A program made the position numbers and the translations under genes. A stretch of 49,531 nucleotides of DNA from Gammaproteobacteria bacterium (GTDB taxonomy: Bacteria > Pseudomonadota > Gammaproteobacteria > Pseudomonadales > Azotimanducaceae): the NCBI GenBank assembly GCA_027297435.1, contig JAPUIA010000266.1, forward strand, positions 1 to 49,531, given 5' to 3'. Below are positions 7,972 to 16,820 of the stretch, piece after piece. How positions within the stretch are numbered: position 1 is the stretch's first letter; the number at the start of each line of letters is the position of its first letter. The notes beneath the pieces were generated by a model. That model was not told the origin of the DNA. It did no database searches and saw only the letters and a list, made by a program, of their open reading frames with translations.

Positions 7972-9102
7972 CTACAGCGACCCGAACCGTTTCAAGTGAA
8001 AGTCGACATTGCCGAACAACGTGTCGATCATCGTCAGACGCTTGAAGTAGTGGCCGATGTTGAGCTCATCAGTCATCCCCATACCGCCGTGCAACTGCAC
8101 CGCGTTCTGGCCGACGAACCGGCCGGACTTGCCCACCTGCACCTTGAATGCAGACACCGCTTTCTGGGCTTGCTCATCGTATCCCTCGTCCAACCGCATG
8201 GCGGCCATGAACATCAACGACTTGGCTTGCTCATGTTCCATGAACATGTCCACCATGCGATGTTGCAAGACTTGAAACTTTCCGATCGGCTGGCCGAACT
8301 GTTCCCGAGTCTTGCAGTATTCCACGGTGTCTTTGTACAACACCTCCATGCAGCCCACCGCCTCGGAGCCAACCGCAAGCGTGCCTTCGTCGATAGCCTG
8401 CTGTAGAACGGGAAGACCCGCGCCGGCCTCGCCAAGCAAGGACGCATTTCTGACCTTGACGTCTTTGAGCGTCACCTCGGATGCCCGAAACGCATCGACG
8501 GTCGGATAGTCGCGGCGCGTCAACCCTTGTGTATCGGTCGCCACGATAAACAGCGAGACCCCGTCTTGATCTCGTTGTGCCCCGGACGTGCGGGCCGAAA
8601 CGACCAGCAAATCAGCGGCCGGACCGTTTAGCACGACGGCCTTATAGCCGTTCAAAACGTAATCGTCACCGTCTTTTACCGCTGTCGTCGTCAGATCCGC
8701 CAAGTTGAAGCGTCCTTGCGGTTCGGCGTAGGCAAGCGCCGCTTGAGTAGAGCCGTCAATGATGCCGGGCAAGTGCGCGGCCCTCTGTTGTTCAGTGCCA
8801 CCGATCTTGATGGCACCACCGGCGAGCACGACCGTCGCGAGGAACGGCTCGACGACCAACCCCTTGCCGAACTGTTCCCACGTGATCATGCTCTCGATGG
8901 ACCGTCCACCGAAGCCCCCGTCGTCCTCCGGGAACGGCATGCCAAGCCATCCGAGTTCGGCGAACGTTTGCCAATGGGCGGCGCTATAGCCGATCGCGTC
9001 TTTGATGACTTTTTGCCTAGCGGCGAACGGATAGTCCTTTTGGATGAAGCGCTCGATGCTGTCTTGCAGGAGCGTCTGCTCCTGCGAGAACGAAAAATCC
9101 AT
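7972..9102 (-). CDS. Acyl-CoA dehydrogenase, PimD-like small subunit
   Basis: 376 residues spanning the three acyl-CoA dehydrogenase domains: N-terminal helices (MDFSFSQEQTLLQDSIERF), middle beta domain, and C-terminal four-helix bundle ending VQLHGGMGMTDELNIGHYFK and RLTMIDTLFGNVDFHLKRF. That C-terminus resembles pimeloyl-CoA dehydrogenase small subunits. The position where MCAD-type enzymes carry the catalytic Glu shows no Glu, as expected for one chain of a two-gene heteromer. The upstream gene (9123–10268) is the likely partner. FAD-dependent alpha,beta-desaturation of an acyl-CoA would feed the enoyl-CoA hydratase encoded divergently. Confidence 0.9.
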   Translation of the reverse strand: MDFSFSQEQTLLQDSIERFIQKDYPFAARQKVIKDAIGYSAAHWQTFAELGWLGMPFPEDDGGFGGRSIESMITWEQFGKGLVVEPFLATVVLAGGAIKIGGTEQQRAAHLPGIIDGSTQAALAYAEPQGRFNLADLTTTAVKDGDDYVLNGYKAVVLNGPAADLLVVSARTSGAQRDQDGVSLFIVATDTQGLTRRDYPTVDAFRASEVTLKDVKVRNASLLGEAGAGLPVLQQAIDEGTLAVGSEAVGCMEVLYKDTVEYCKTREQFGQPIGKFQVLQHRMVDMFMEHEQAKSLMFMAAMRLDEGYDEQAQKAVSAFKVQVGKSGRFVGQNAVQLHGGMGMTDELNIGHYFKRLTMIDTLFGNVDFHLKRFGSL

Positions 9103-9122
9103 GGATTCCCCTAATGAGAGAC

Positions 9123-10268
9123 CTAGCTTTTTTGCGGCCCCAGAATCCGTTCGGCAACCCGGTCCCTTTCGAGCTCGGGGTTGCCGCTGTACGCTGACCA
9201 GGACCGACCGAATAGCATACCTCGTATGGCAGGCAAGGCGTAGCCGGGGCCGATCGGGCCTTCATTATCGAGCAAGTGCTCGTCCGGATACGGCATCGCG
9301 TAATACCCGAGGCTTTCGACGATCAGTTCGCCAACCTGGATAGCCAGCTCCCCGCCTTTGATCTGCAGCACCGATGCTTCCGGCCCTGGTACGGCGCCCC
9401 GGGCGAGATCGGAGAGTACGCGCAGTTCCAAGCCCTCCAAGCTCATGAGTTGAACGTCAATGGCGGCCACCTTGCGACAGAGATCCTCGTCTTGGTCCAA
9501 CATCAACCCGTTGCCGTCCGGCGTTCGGCTCAACAGGTTCTTGAGTTTGTCGAGCTGGACGCGCACAGATGTTACCCGCCGGACGGCCGTGCGCTCGTGA
9601 TCGAGCACCGCGACGGCGCAATTCCAGCCTTGACTTTCGTCACCGAGTAGTTCGGCATCGGCAACGACCACTTCATCCAGCGTGACGGTCATCCCCTCAA
9701 CGGCAATACCGTCGCCGTGGAGATCGACGATGCAAAGGCTCAGCCCCGCCTCGGCGCGCTGGCTGGGGTCCGTGCGTATCAGACCCATCATATAGTCGCT
9801 GTCACTCGCACCCACGACCTCCACCACGCGCCCACTGGCGAAATACCGCTCGCCACGGCGCACTGCGAGTACCTCAATCCGGGTGGGGTCGCGCGCAGCG
9901 AAGCTGTGACACCACCTTGCCTGCAGCGCGCGAATCCCGGGAAGAAAGCGCTCTCGCTGATGGTGATTGCCGAAACTGTACAGCAACGGTCCTGCAAGTG
10001 CGGTGCCACACGGGTCCCACGTGGGTGCTTCGGCCCGGGCAACGGTGCGCTCCCAAATGAACTTCTGGGTCGGCGTCCAATCCGTGCCGCCCATCGAGGT
10101 CGGCCATTGCGGCACCGACCAGCCCTTCGCCACCAGCGCGTCGAACCAACGCCGCGCAAATTCGAGGCTTGCCCGGCCGGAGCGGATGGTTTCCGGCCAA
10201 TGTTCGTCGACGAACTGTACAACGTCCTTCTCGAACGCCAGTTCTTCCTCTCGAAAAGACAGTTTCAC
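9123..10268 (-). CDS. Acyl-CoA dehydrogenase, PimC-like large subunit
   Basis: 381 residues from GTG 10268 (VKLSFREEELAFEKDVVQFV, a typical family N-terminus). A TTG at 10304 would add 12 residues but leave only 14 bp to the divergent hydratase gene. Conserved regions include VPQWPTSMGGTDWTPTQ in the N-terminal domain and the C-terminal YSGNPELERDRVAERILG, where the active-site segment differs from the usual YxGxxEI pattern. It ends 20 bp before the second dehydrogenase, and I infer an alpha/beta heteromer with it. Substrate class (dicarboxylic, branched or steroid-side-chain acyl-CoA) is open. Confidence 0.87.
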   Translation of the reverse strand: MKLSFREEELAFEKDVVQFVDEHWPETIRSGRASLEFARRWFDALVAKGWSVPQWPTSMGGTDWTPTQKFIWERTVARAEAPTWDPCGTALAGPLLYSFGNHHQRERFLPGIRALQARWCHSFAARDPTRIEVLAVRRGERYFASGRVVEVVGASDSDYMMGLIRTDPSQRAEAGLSLCIVDLHGDGIAVEGMTVTLDEVVVADAELLGDESQGWNCAVAVLDHERTAVRRVTSVRVQLDKLKNLLSRTPDGNGLMLDQDEDLCRKVAAIDVQLMSLEGLELRVLSDLARGAVPGPEASVLQIKGGELAIQVGELIVESLGYYAMPYPDEHLLDNEGPIGPGYALPAIRGMLFGRSWSAYSGNPELERDRVAERILGPQKS

Positions 10269-10318
10269 TCGGGCACCATAGCGCGTTCCATCCGCGTGAC
10301 TCAAAAGAAGATCAGCAT

Positions 10319-11173
10319 ATGTACGACACCATCATCTACAACGTCGACAACGGCATCCTGACATTGACCCTCAATCGTCCTGAGAAGCTGAACGCGTTCA
10401 CCGGGGATATGTTGCGGGAGATGATGGATGCGCTCGACCGCGCCGACGCGGACGATGATATACGCGCCATTATCGTCACCGGTGCCGGGCGCGCATTCTG
10501 CGCCGGCGCCGACCTGTCATCCGGTGGCGATACGTTCAATGCGGACACCCGCGACGATGGCGCCGGCGGCTTACAACCGGACGGTGGTGGTCTGTTGACG
10601 TTGCGCATCTATGAATGTCGCAAACCGATCATTGCGGCGATCAACGGCCCGGCGGTCGGTGTCGGCCTGACCATGACCCTGGCCATGGATATTCGTATTG
10701 CCGCGGACGTCGCCAAGTTTGGATTCGTTTTCGCCCGGCGCGGTCTCGTTCCGGAGGCCTGCTCGAGCTATTTCTTACCCCGCGTGGTGGGCATCAGCCA
10801 AGCGCTGGAGTGGTGTTACAGCGGTCGCGTGTTTCCGGCGAGTGAGGCACTCGATGGTGGCTTGCTCAGAAGCCTCCACGACAAAGACGCGTTGCTGCCG
10901 ATGGCTCGGAACATTGCTAGAGACATTGCAGACAACACGTCAGCCATCTCGGTCACGCTCATTCGCCACATGCTGTGGCGCATGCTGGGCGCCGATCACC
11001 CGATAGAAGCCCACAAGATCGACTCCCGCGGGATCTATCACCTCGGCCGTAGCCGCGATGCCAAAGAAGGTGTCGAAGCGTTCCTCGAGAAACGGCCCGC
11101 AGAGTTTCAGGGTAAGGTATCCGAGGACCTGCCGGAATACTTCCCCTGGTGGCACGAAGAAGAGTTCTCCTGA
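10319..11173 (+). CDS. Enoyl-CoA hydratase/isomerase (crotonase) family protein
   Basis: 284 residues from ATG 10319, behind AAGAAG; the frame is open further upstream but homology begins at MYDTIIYNVDNGILTLTLNR. Crotonase landmarks are the two oxyanion-hole segments (AGRAFCAGADLSSGGD and INGPAVGVGLTMTLAMD) and the catalytic-loop Glu in RRGLVPEACSSYFLPRVVG. The C-terminal tail (residues about 230–284) is longer and more acidic than in short crotonases. It is divergent from the dehydrogenase operon with 50 bp between starts, so the two sides probably share a control region and act in one beta-oxidation-like pathway. Confidence 0.9.
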   Translation: MYDTIIYNVDNGILTLTLNRPEKLNAFTGDMLREMMDALDRADADDDIRAIIVTGAGRAFCAGADLSSGGDTFNADTRDDGAGGLQPDGGGLLTLRIYECRKPIIAAINGPAVGVGLTMTLAMDIRIAADVAKFGFVFARRGLVPEACSSYFLPRVVGISQALEWCYSGRVFPASEALDGGLLRSLHDKDALLPMARNIARDIADNTSAISVTLIRHMLWRMLGADHPIEAHKIDSRGIYHLGRSRDAKEGVEAFLEKRPAEFQGKVSEDLPEYFPWWHEEEFS

Positions 11174-11216
11174 TAGCAAACGAGCCCCTTACACAGCAAA
11201 ACAGACAGGAACGACC

Positions 11217-11456
11217 ATGAGCGAACCCAATATTGCCCAGAAAGCGCCCTTTCCAATCGAGGTCACAACCGGCGAGAAGTACTTTTGGTGCGCATGCGGA
11301 AAGAGTGCCAACCAACCGTTCTGCGATGGTTCGCACAAGGACACCGAATTCACACCGTTACCCTACACCGCTGAGCAAGACCGCACGTTGTACTTCTGCG
11401 GCTGTAAGCACTCGGGCAACGCACCGCTGTGCGATGGAACCCACAACAGTCTGTAA
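11217..11456 (+). CDS. CDGSH-type iron-sulfur protein (two motifs)
   Basis: 79 residues with two consecutive CDGSH [2Fe-2S] sites: CACGKSANQPFCDGSH and CGCKHSGNAPLCDGTH, each giving the 3-Cys/1-His ligand set. No membrane anchor is present, so it should be a soluble bacterial MitoNEET-like protein in redox or Fe-S traffic. It lies 43 bp after the hydratase gene and 9 bp before the DUF349 gene, all on the same strand. Confidence 0.95.
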   Translation: MSEPNIAQKAPFPIEVTTGEKYFWCACGKSANQPFCDGSHKDTEFTPLPYTAEQDRTLYFCGCKHSGNAPLCDGTHNSL

Positions 11457-11465
11457 GCGCATGTG

Positions 11466-14195
11466 ATGTTCTTTCGGCGCAGTAAGAATCGGCTGGACAG
11501 CGAACTGCCCGAAGAGCGCTTGAGTGCCATCGCCGAGATCGACGAGGACAAGGCGCCTAAGTTCAAAGAGCAGCTGAGTCGTTGCGCAACGTCCGACCCC
11601 GACCTCAGAGTTCGGAAGGCCGCTCTTACCTGGGTGGATGACCAGGCTTTGCTAGTGGCCATGTTGGACGACGCCACCATCGATGAAGCCGCCGCCACGC
11701 GCTTGACGGCCCTGGGCAGAGCGCCCAATCATCCGGTGATGTCCCGTCATCTCATGCGTTCGGCGACCTGTCTGGATGATGCCCTCAACTTCATGGAGCA
11801 GGCGAGTGACGTAAGCCTAAGAGCCGAGTTGTTCTGCGCTTCGCCCGAGGAATTTCGGGAAGGGCTCATAAAGGCGATCTGCCTTACCGGGGAGGCAGGT
11901 CTCGGGGCGTTGGAAAAACTGTCCCGCAATCGCGATAAGCACTGCAATCGTCTCGCTCGCGACGAGCTGGAGCGTTTACGCAAGCTAACGAAAGACGTGG
12001 ATGACGATCGTCGGCGGGCTGAAGAACTCGCCGAAGCCTTGGGCAAGGTCACGTCAGGTGATCCTCGCCAGCGCCTCGAACACCTCAAGCGAGAGCTGGA
12101 GGCCACCATCAGCCGTCTGCAAACGAGCGCTCAAGCGCTGGCGAACTACGGCCTTGACGCTCCGCAAATTCACGACTACGCGGCATTGGTCGCCGCGGCT
12201 GAGGCAGCCGCGGCTGAGGCAGCCGCGGCAAAACCAGCGGCAAACGAAGATCTGGCTTTTGCAGCGATGGTCACCGAATTCGAACGACTGGACGCCGCGC
12301 TGCTGGAAGTCTCTGAGGCAGACGGTTTCGCGGCCATTGAGGTTGCGCAGCAAGAACTCACTGAACGGTGGCGCGCCGCCGCAGACAAAGAGGCGCCGAA
12401 ACCAGACCAATTACAGATTTTCGAACGCGTATGCCAGCGCTGTGAAGAACTGGCAGGCGCTCTCGAACGTATGCGTCGTATGGATTCTTCAACCGTCACC
12501 ATCCCCAACCTGGACCCGTTGCCCGACGATCCTTCCGCACTTCAGGCTTTGTGGGTGGCACAGCGCAAGATGATGAGTGATCGCAAGGCGCTGCAAGCTG
12601 CGCGGAAGACCCTCAATTGGCCGGACTGGGCGCACGCATTTTCCGAAACCGTCCGATTGGAAGAACGCGCCGAGGCGCTTACCGTGGCCATCGACCGTCT
12701 GGATGAGCATCGAGCGAATCTCCAGGACACGTTTACAGATGTCGTCGCCGCAATCGCAGGTTGCGTCGAAGAGGGTCAGCTGCAGCCCGCCTTGAGCGCT
12801 CTGGGCCAGGCGCGTCGACTGGAGAAATCACTACCGGACCGAGCGGCTCCTGAGCAACGGCACGCCTTGCTTCGGGAGGCCGCGCGCATTGAGGAACTGA
12901 AGGACTGGCAGAACTTTGCGACCTCGCCAAAACGGGAGCCATTGATCCAGGCGCTGGAGTCGATGCTCGAAACACCCCTCGACCCCAAGGTTCAAGCCGA
13001 GAAGATCAAGGCGTTACGCAGTGAATGGAATGCCCTCGGTCCCGTCACACGACATCAAGACAAAGCGCTCGCGAGCCGATTCAACACGCTTGCCGAGCAG
13101 GCCTTCGAGCCATGCCGCGAGTATTTCTCGGACCAAGCGATGCATCGCAAGCAAAACCTTGTCGAACACCAACGCATCTGCAACCAGTTGGAACAATATG
13201 TATCGAGCGTCGACTGGGTAACGACGGATATGCAAGCCGCAGAACAGATCATGCGGACCGCCCGTCACGAGTGGCGCGAGTACCACCCGGTGGACCGCAA
13301 CCGAGGCAAAACGCTCGAACAACGGTTCGAGGCCTTGCAACGACAGATCCACGGTCGCGTCAAACAAGCGTGGGAAAACAATCTCGAACGGAAACGCCAA
13401 ATCGTAGCGGAAGCCCAAGAGTTGGCGGCAGGCGAAACCGCCACCAACACCAAGGTCGAGGGCGCCAAATCCTTGCAGCGTCGCTGGCGGGAAGTCGGCA
13501 TGACGCCCCGCAAACCCGACCAGCAACTATGGCGCGAATTCCGCCGCCACTGTGATGCGATCTTTGCTGCACGCAATGTGGACAAGGAGCAAGCAAACCA
13601 GCAGATAGAATCGGCGATCGCTCAAGCCGAGAGCATCTGTGACGCATTGGAGGCGGCGCTCAACCAAACCCCCGCAGACAAAGCCCTACTGAATCGATTG
13701 CGCGGCGAACTCAACGCGGTGCGCCTACCTGAACGACGCGAACGGGCGCTACACAAACGCTTCGATGACCTCGCGAGGAACTACAACCAGCTACTTCTGC
13801 AGCAGGAGGCCGCAGCCTCAATAGCCGAGATCAAGCAAATCAAAGCGTGGGATCGTGACGTCAGCCAAGCCGAGGTAGCCGGCCAGGCGATAGACGCACC
13901 AGCACCGATTTTCAGCGCACGCGTCGAGTTGGATGAGGAACCGTTCGACGAATTGGCCCGCTTGACCCTACAGGCGGAGATCTTGGCGGGTATCGAATCA
14001 CCGGAACGGGATCGACAGGTGCGCCTCGAGGTGCAGGTTGCGGCATTGAACGAAAGCATGGGTCAGCGCGGTGCAGCCAAAGAACCCATGGATTTAGTAG
14101 AAAGCTGGTGCTGCCTCAGCCCCAAGTCATCCGCATGCGACGAACTGAGGGAACGCTTCTTCCGGGCTGTGGTCGAGTTGATACGGTCGGGCTGA
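11466..14195 (+). CDS. DUF349-domain coiled-coil protein
   Basis: 909 residues from ATG 11466 (a GTG directly before it is also possible). Residues about 15–180 look like HEAT-type helical repeats, 180–460 are charged helices with an alanine run near 245–260, and three DUF349 repeats follow (about 495–555, 575–640, 655–710), each with the RSEWNALGP/RHEWREYHP/QRRWREVG-like core. A further helical tail closes the protein. No enzyme motif is seen; the whole reads as a cytosolic alpha-helical scaffold. The function of the family is not established as far as I know. It begins 9 bp after the CDGSH gene, suggesting co-expression. Confidence 0.9.
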   Translation: MFFRRSKNRLDSELPEERLSAIAEIDEDKAPKFKEQLSRCATSDPDLRVRKAALTWVDDQALLVAMLDDATIDEAAATRLTALGRAPNHPVMSRHLMRSATCLDDALNFMEQASDVSLRAELFCASPEEFREGLIKAICLTGEAGLGALEKLSRNRDKHCNRLARDELERLRKLTKDVDDDRRRAEELAEALGKVTSGDPRQRLEHLKRELEATISRLQTSAQALANYGLDAPQIHDYAALVAAAEAAAAEAAAAKPAANEDLAFAAMVTEFERLDAALLEVSEADGFAAIEVAQQELTERWRAAADKEAPKPDQLQIFERVCQRCEELAGALERMRRMDSSTVTIPNLDPLPDDPSALQALWVAQRKMMSDRKALQAARKTLNWPDWAHAFSETVRLEERAEALTVAIDRLDEHRANLQDTFTDVVAAIAGCVEEGQLQPALSALGQARRLEKSLPDRAAPEQRHALLREAARIEELKDWQNFATSPKREPLIQALESMLETPLDPKVQAEKIKALRSEWNALGPVTRHQDKALASRFNTLAEQAFEPCREYFSDQAMHRKQNLVEHQRICNQLEQYVSSVDWVTTDMQAAEQIMRTARHEWREYHPVDRNRGKTLEQRFEALQRQIHGRVKQAWENNLERKRQIVAEAQELAAGETATNTKVEGAKSLQRRWREVGMTPRKPDQQLWREFRRHCDAIFAARNVDKEQANQQIESAIAQAESICDALEAALNQTPADKALLNRLRGELNAVRLPERRERALHKRFDDLARNYNQLLLQQEAAASIAEIKQIKAWDRDVSQAEVAGQAIDAPAPIFSARVELDEEPFDELARLTLQAEILAGIESPERDRQVRLEVQVAALNESMGQRGAAKEPMDLVESWCCLSPKSSACDELRERFFRAVVELIRSG
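12192..12230 (+). repeat. 15-bp tandem repeat inside the DUF349 gene
   Basis: GCCGCGGCTGAGGCA occurs at 12192–12206 and 12207–12221, followed by a partial third unit (GCCGCGGCA). It encodes the AAEAAAAEAAAAK run. The unit is a multiple of three, so copy-number change would lengthen or shorten a flexible Ala-rich linker without breaking frame. Confidence 0.85.
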
Positions 14196-14228
14196 CCCGG
14201 TGGATACGTGGATACGGCCCGGCCGCTT

Positions 14229-15545
14229 CTAGAGCATCAACTCGATTGCGGCACCGCCCAACTCGCTCGTATCCAGGTTGAGAGAGCCGTTATATAGCGT
14301 CACGAGTTCCGCCACCACCGCAAGTCCTATTCCTTGACCCGGCTGCACCTGATCGGCGCGCGTACCCCGATTCAGCACCTGATCCCTTATTTCGGGACCA
14401 ATACCAGGACCATCGTCCTCGACTCTGATGGTTGCACGCTCACCGGCACACCCCGACAGCCGCACCCGCTTGTGGGTGTACTTGAACGCGTTCTCCAACA
14501 CGTTGCCGAGAATTTCCATGAAATCGCCTTCATCGCCCCTCGCTTGTAGATCTTCCGGCACGCGCATTTCAACTTGTATGCCCTTTTCCACGTACGCGGT
14601 CTGTAGCGCAACCGTCAGGCGGGTGAGCAGCGTGTGCAAGTTGACGGATTTACTGACGACGACCGGCCCGCTCACCGTCGCACGTGAGAGTTGGTGCGTC
14701 ACCGTGCGTTCCATCCGGTCGAGTTGCTCGCTCAACAATGCGGGGTCGCCATCGGCCCGTTCACCGAGCGCGTTACGGATTACCGCCAGAGGTGTTTTGA
14801 GGCTGTGCGCCAGATCTTCCAGGGCATTTCGGTAACGTGTCCGGCTGCGCTGTTCATGCTCTACGAAGCGGTCGAGGTTCACGGCCAGCCCCTGTAGTTC
14901 TCTAGGGTAGTCCGCCGAAAGCTGTTCACGGCGTCCTTCCTCGAGATCCTTGACCTCTTCGGCCATGACCCGCAGCGGCCTCAGTCCCCAACGAATGGCG
15001 AGTATCTGAACGATCATCACGAGCAGCGTGACCGCGCCCAGACCAAAGTACAGGTTCTGCCGAAAGCCCTGAATTACGGCGCGAAACGGCGCCTGGTCCG
15101 TCGCAACTTGGAAAACGAGCACCGACTCTTGCGCGTCCTCCCAAATCACTGCATAGGTCAGCAGATAGCGCGCAACCCCACCGGTCGCGACTTCGCCAAA
15201 CAGGAACTCGCCGAGATCGGGCCGCATCTCAGGAAAATCAACGTTGGTCGTCAAGGCTGACGGCGAGCGCCAGGCGTGATCCCCATCGATCTCTTTAACC
15301 GCCGCGTACAGACCAGATTCCGGTTGGGATAGCCGCGGCTCCGGCAATTCGCCAAACACCACGTGATTTTCGTACTCCTCCGCCACTCCCATGAGGGAGT
15401 AGATCACAAGCTTCAGCTGCTCTTCGGCACCGGCCAGGGTGCTGGCCTTGAAAGACCGGTCAAGGACCACACCCGCCAACGTTAGAAAAGTCCCTAACAC
15501 CAGGGTGGTCGTGACCACCAAGCGGGACTGGATACCTAAAGTCAA
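14229..15545 (-). CDS. PhoQ-like sensor histidine kinase
   Basis: 438 residues. TM1 is about 8–28, a periplasmic sensor about 30–165, TM2 about 166–186, HAMP about 187–235. The H-box is LEDLAHSLKTPLAVI (His about 247), whose SLKTPLA form is typical of PhoQ-type kinases; then the N-box (LGNVLENAFKYT), G1 (DDGPGIG) and G2 (GQGIGLAV). The sensor domain contains acidic stretches (for example AVIWEDAQE), which in PhoQ relatives can bind divalent cations; that parallel is inference. The start is TTG, directly after the regulator stop (TGATTG), behind GGAAG. It is convergent with the DUF349 gene. Confidence 0.9.
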   Translation of the reverse strand: MTLGIQSRLVVTTTLVLGTFLTLAGVVLDRSFKASTLAGAEEQLKLVIYSLMGVAEEYENHVVFGELPEPRLSQPESGLYAAVKEIDGDHAWRSPSALTTNVDFPEMRPDLGEFLFGEVATGGVARYLLTYAVIWEDAQESVLVFQVATDQAPFRAVIQGFRQNLYFGLGAVTLLVMIVQILAIRWGLRPLRVMAEEVKDLEEGRREQLSADYPRELQGLAVNLDRFVEHEQRSRTRYRNALEDLAHSLKTPLAVIRNALGERADGDPALLSEQLDRMERTVTHQLSRATVSGPVVVSKSVNLHTLLTRLTVALQTAYVEKGIQVEMRVPEDLQARGDEGDFMEILGNVLENAFKYTHKRVRLSGCAGERATIRVEDDGPGIGPEIRDQVLNRGTRADQVQPGQGIGLAVVAELVTLYNGSLNLDTSELGGAAIELML

Positions 15546-16214
15546 TCAGGAAACTTCCAGGCTAAAACGGTAACCCTGACCGCGAACGGTACGAATCGGG
15601 TTGACCGGGTCGAACTTCTTGCGCAATCGGCCGACGAACACCTCGATGACGTTGCTGTCCCGATCGAAGTCCTGTTCGTAGAGGTGGTCGGTCAACTCGC
15701 TCTTGGAGATAACACGACCGGGGTTCAACATCAGGTACTCCAACACCTTGTACTCATACGCCGTGAGTTCTATGAGGCTATCGTCCAAGCGTACTTCTTT
15801 TTTTGCGGTGTCCAAGGCAATGGGGCCTTCGCTAATCACCGGTGAGGCATAACCCGCTGCACGGCGGACCAAGGCATTGAGTCTTGCCATCAACTCTTCC
15901 ATGTGGAACGGTTTGGTCAGGTAGTCGTCGGCACCCGCCTCCAAACCCGACACCTTGTCTTGCCAATGGCCGCGCGCCGTCAGGATGAGAACCGGAAACC
16001 GGCGATCCTCTGCCCGCAACGCACGGATAAGTTCGCTGCCGTCCATTTTCGGCAAGCCAAGGTCGATGACGGCTGCGTCGTAGTCATACTCGCGGCCAAA
16101 GTACAGACCCTCTTCTCCGTCACCGGCCACATCGACGACATACCCTGCACCCTTGAGCTGCCGGTGCAGCTGGTCCTGCAGAGCCTGCTCATCTTCTACG
16201 ACTAGTATGCGCAT
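15546..16214 (-). CDS. OmpR/PhoP-family response regulator
   Basis: 222 residues from ATG 16214 (MRILVVEDEQ). The receiver domain has the acidic pocket ED, phospho-acceptor Asp 51 in VIDLGLPKMDG and Lys in LTKPFH; the C-terminal winged helix has SNVIEVFVGRLRKKF and ends RTVRGQGYRFSLEVS. It is the cognate partner of the kinase that follows. A longer frame upstream runs into the inverted-repeat element and is not the start. That element's end lies only 15 bp upstream of the ATG, so the present 5' leader and possibly the promoter derive from it. Confidence 0.93.
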   Translation of the reverse strand: MRILVVEDEQALQDQLHRQLKGAGYVVDVAGDGEEGLYFGREYDYDAAVIDLGLPKMDGSELIRALRAEDRRFPVLILTARGHWQDKVSGLEAGADDYLTKPFHMEELMARLNALVRRAAGYASPVISEGPIALDTAKKEVRLDDSLIELTAYEYKVLEYLMLNPGRVISKSELTDHLYEQDFDRDSNVIEVFVGRLRKKFDPVNPIRTVRGQGYRFSLEVS

Positions 16215-16228
16215 GATCGAAAGGTTCG

Positions 16229-16463
16229 GTGTCCTGTCCCACAAATAACTTCAACAATTCGCAGGTCTTTTTCGCTCCTGTCGGCGTTGCTCGTCCTTGT
16301 GTGGGGCCTACCACACGGCGTCCTCGGCAACCCAGAGGGTTGCTGGCAGTTTGCGGCTGTGCCGTGCTCAGCTAGCAAACTGCGTCGCGCCCCGGGGCGC
16401 GCCCTTGCCATGAACGAAAAATCCCGTGCGCCTCGTCCAACTTATTTGCGGGACAGGACACTA
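16229..16463. mobile_element. Structured inverted-repeat element between regulator and PepSY genes
   Basis: The ends are 23-base inverted repeats (16229–16251 and 16439–16461) matching at 21 positions; both begin GTGTCCTGTCCC. The interior has no sensible ORF but contains four exact stems: GTGTGG/CCACAC (16299–16316), GCAACCC/GGGTTGC with a 3-base loop (16327–16343), GCAGTTTGC/GCAAACTGC (16346–16383) and the 16-bp palindrome CGCGCCCCGGGGCGCG (16386–16401). Outer A/T-rich arms (TTTTTCG near 16268, CGAAAAA near 16415) also pair. It could be a MITE, a decayed insertion sequence or a structured RNA. Its right end supplies the TAG stop of the PepSY gene. Confidence 0.7.
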
Positions 16464-16763
16464 ACGCCCCTTGCGCACCCCGCCGCTGCGGTCGATGACT
16501 ACGGTCGTGACCCGACCGCCGTCCAACAGAACTCGCACGCGATAGCCACGGTTGCCACCATCGACTGGCGTCGCCGAGAGTACCCGCCCGCCGGTCTGGC
16601 GACGCGCGATGGCGGTGGCCTGCTCAACGGAAATAGCTGGCTGCTGGGCAAAGTTGGAGGGGGGGACGGCATCGCTGCCACGCGCGGCAACGGTCTCCGA
16701 GGCGTAAAAGGGGAGTACAAACACAAACCCGAGGATCCACTTTTTGAACGAGGGCGCAATCAT
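16461..16763 (-). CDS. PepSY-domain periplasmic protein
   Basis: 100 residues with a signal peptide (MIAPSFKKWILGFVFVLPFY, cleavage near ASETVAARG) and one PepSY unit: ISVEQATAIARRQTGGRVLS followed by a strand pair ending TTVVIDRSGGVRKGR. PepSY proteins often accompany two-component systems as periplasmic modulators, and this one is upstream of a regulator/kinase pair on the same strand, probably once a single transcription unit. The TAG stop is shared with the terminus of the inserted repeat. Confidence 0.85.
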   Translation of the reverse strand: MIAPSFKKWILGFVFVLPFYASETVAARGSDAVPPSNFAQQPAISVEQATAIARRQTGGRVLSATPVDGGNRGYRVRVLLDGGRVTTVVIDRSGGVRKGR

Positions 16764-16820
16764 GCTGAAGTCGCCAGATCCTCAAAAAAGCCTACTGCGT
16801 GCATTGTACCCCCAAATCCT

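Noticed and set aside
14202-14218. GTGGATACGTGGATAC direct repeat between the DUF349 and kinase genes
   Set aside because: Only two 8-base units in a 33-bp convergent gap; no sign of function.
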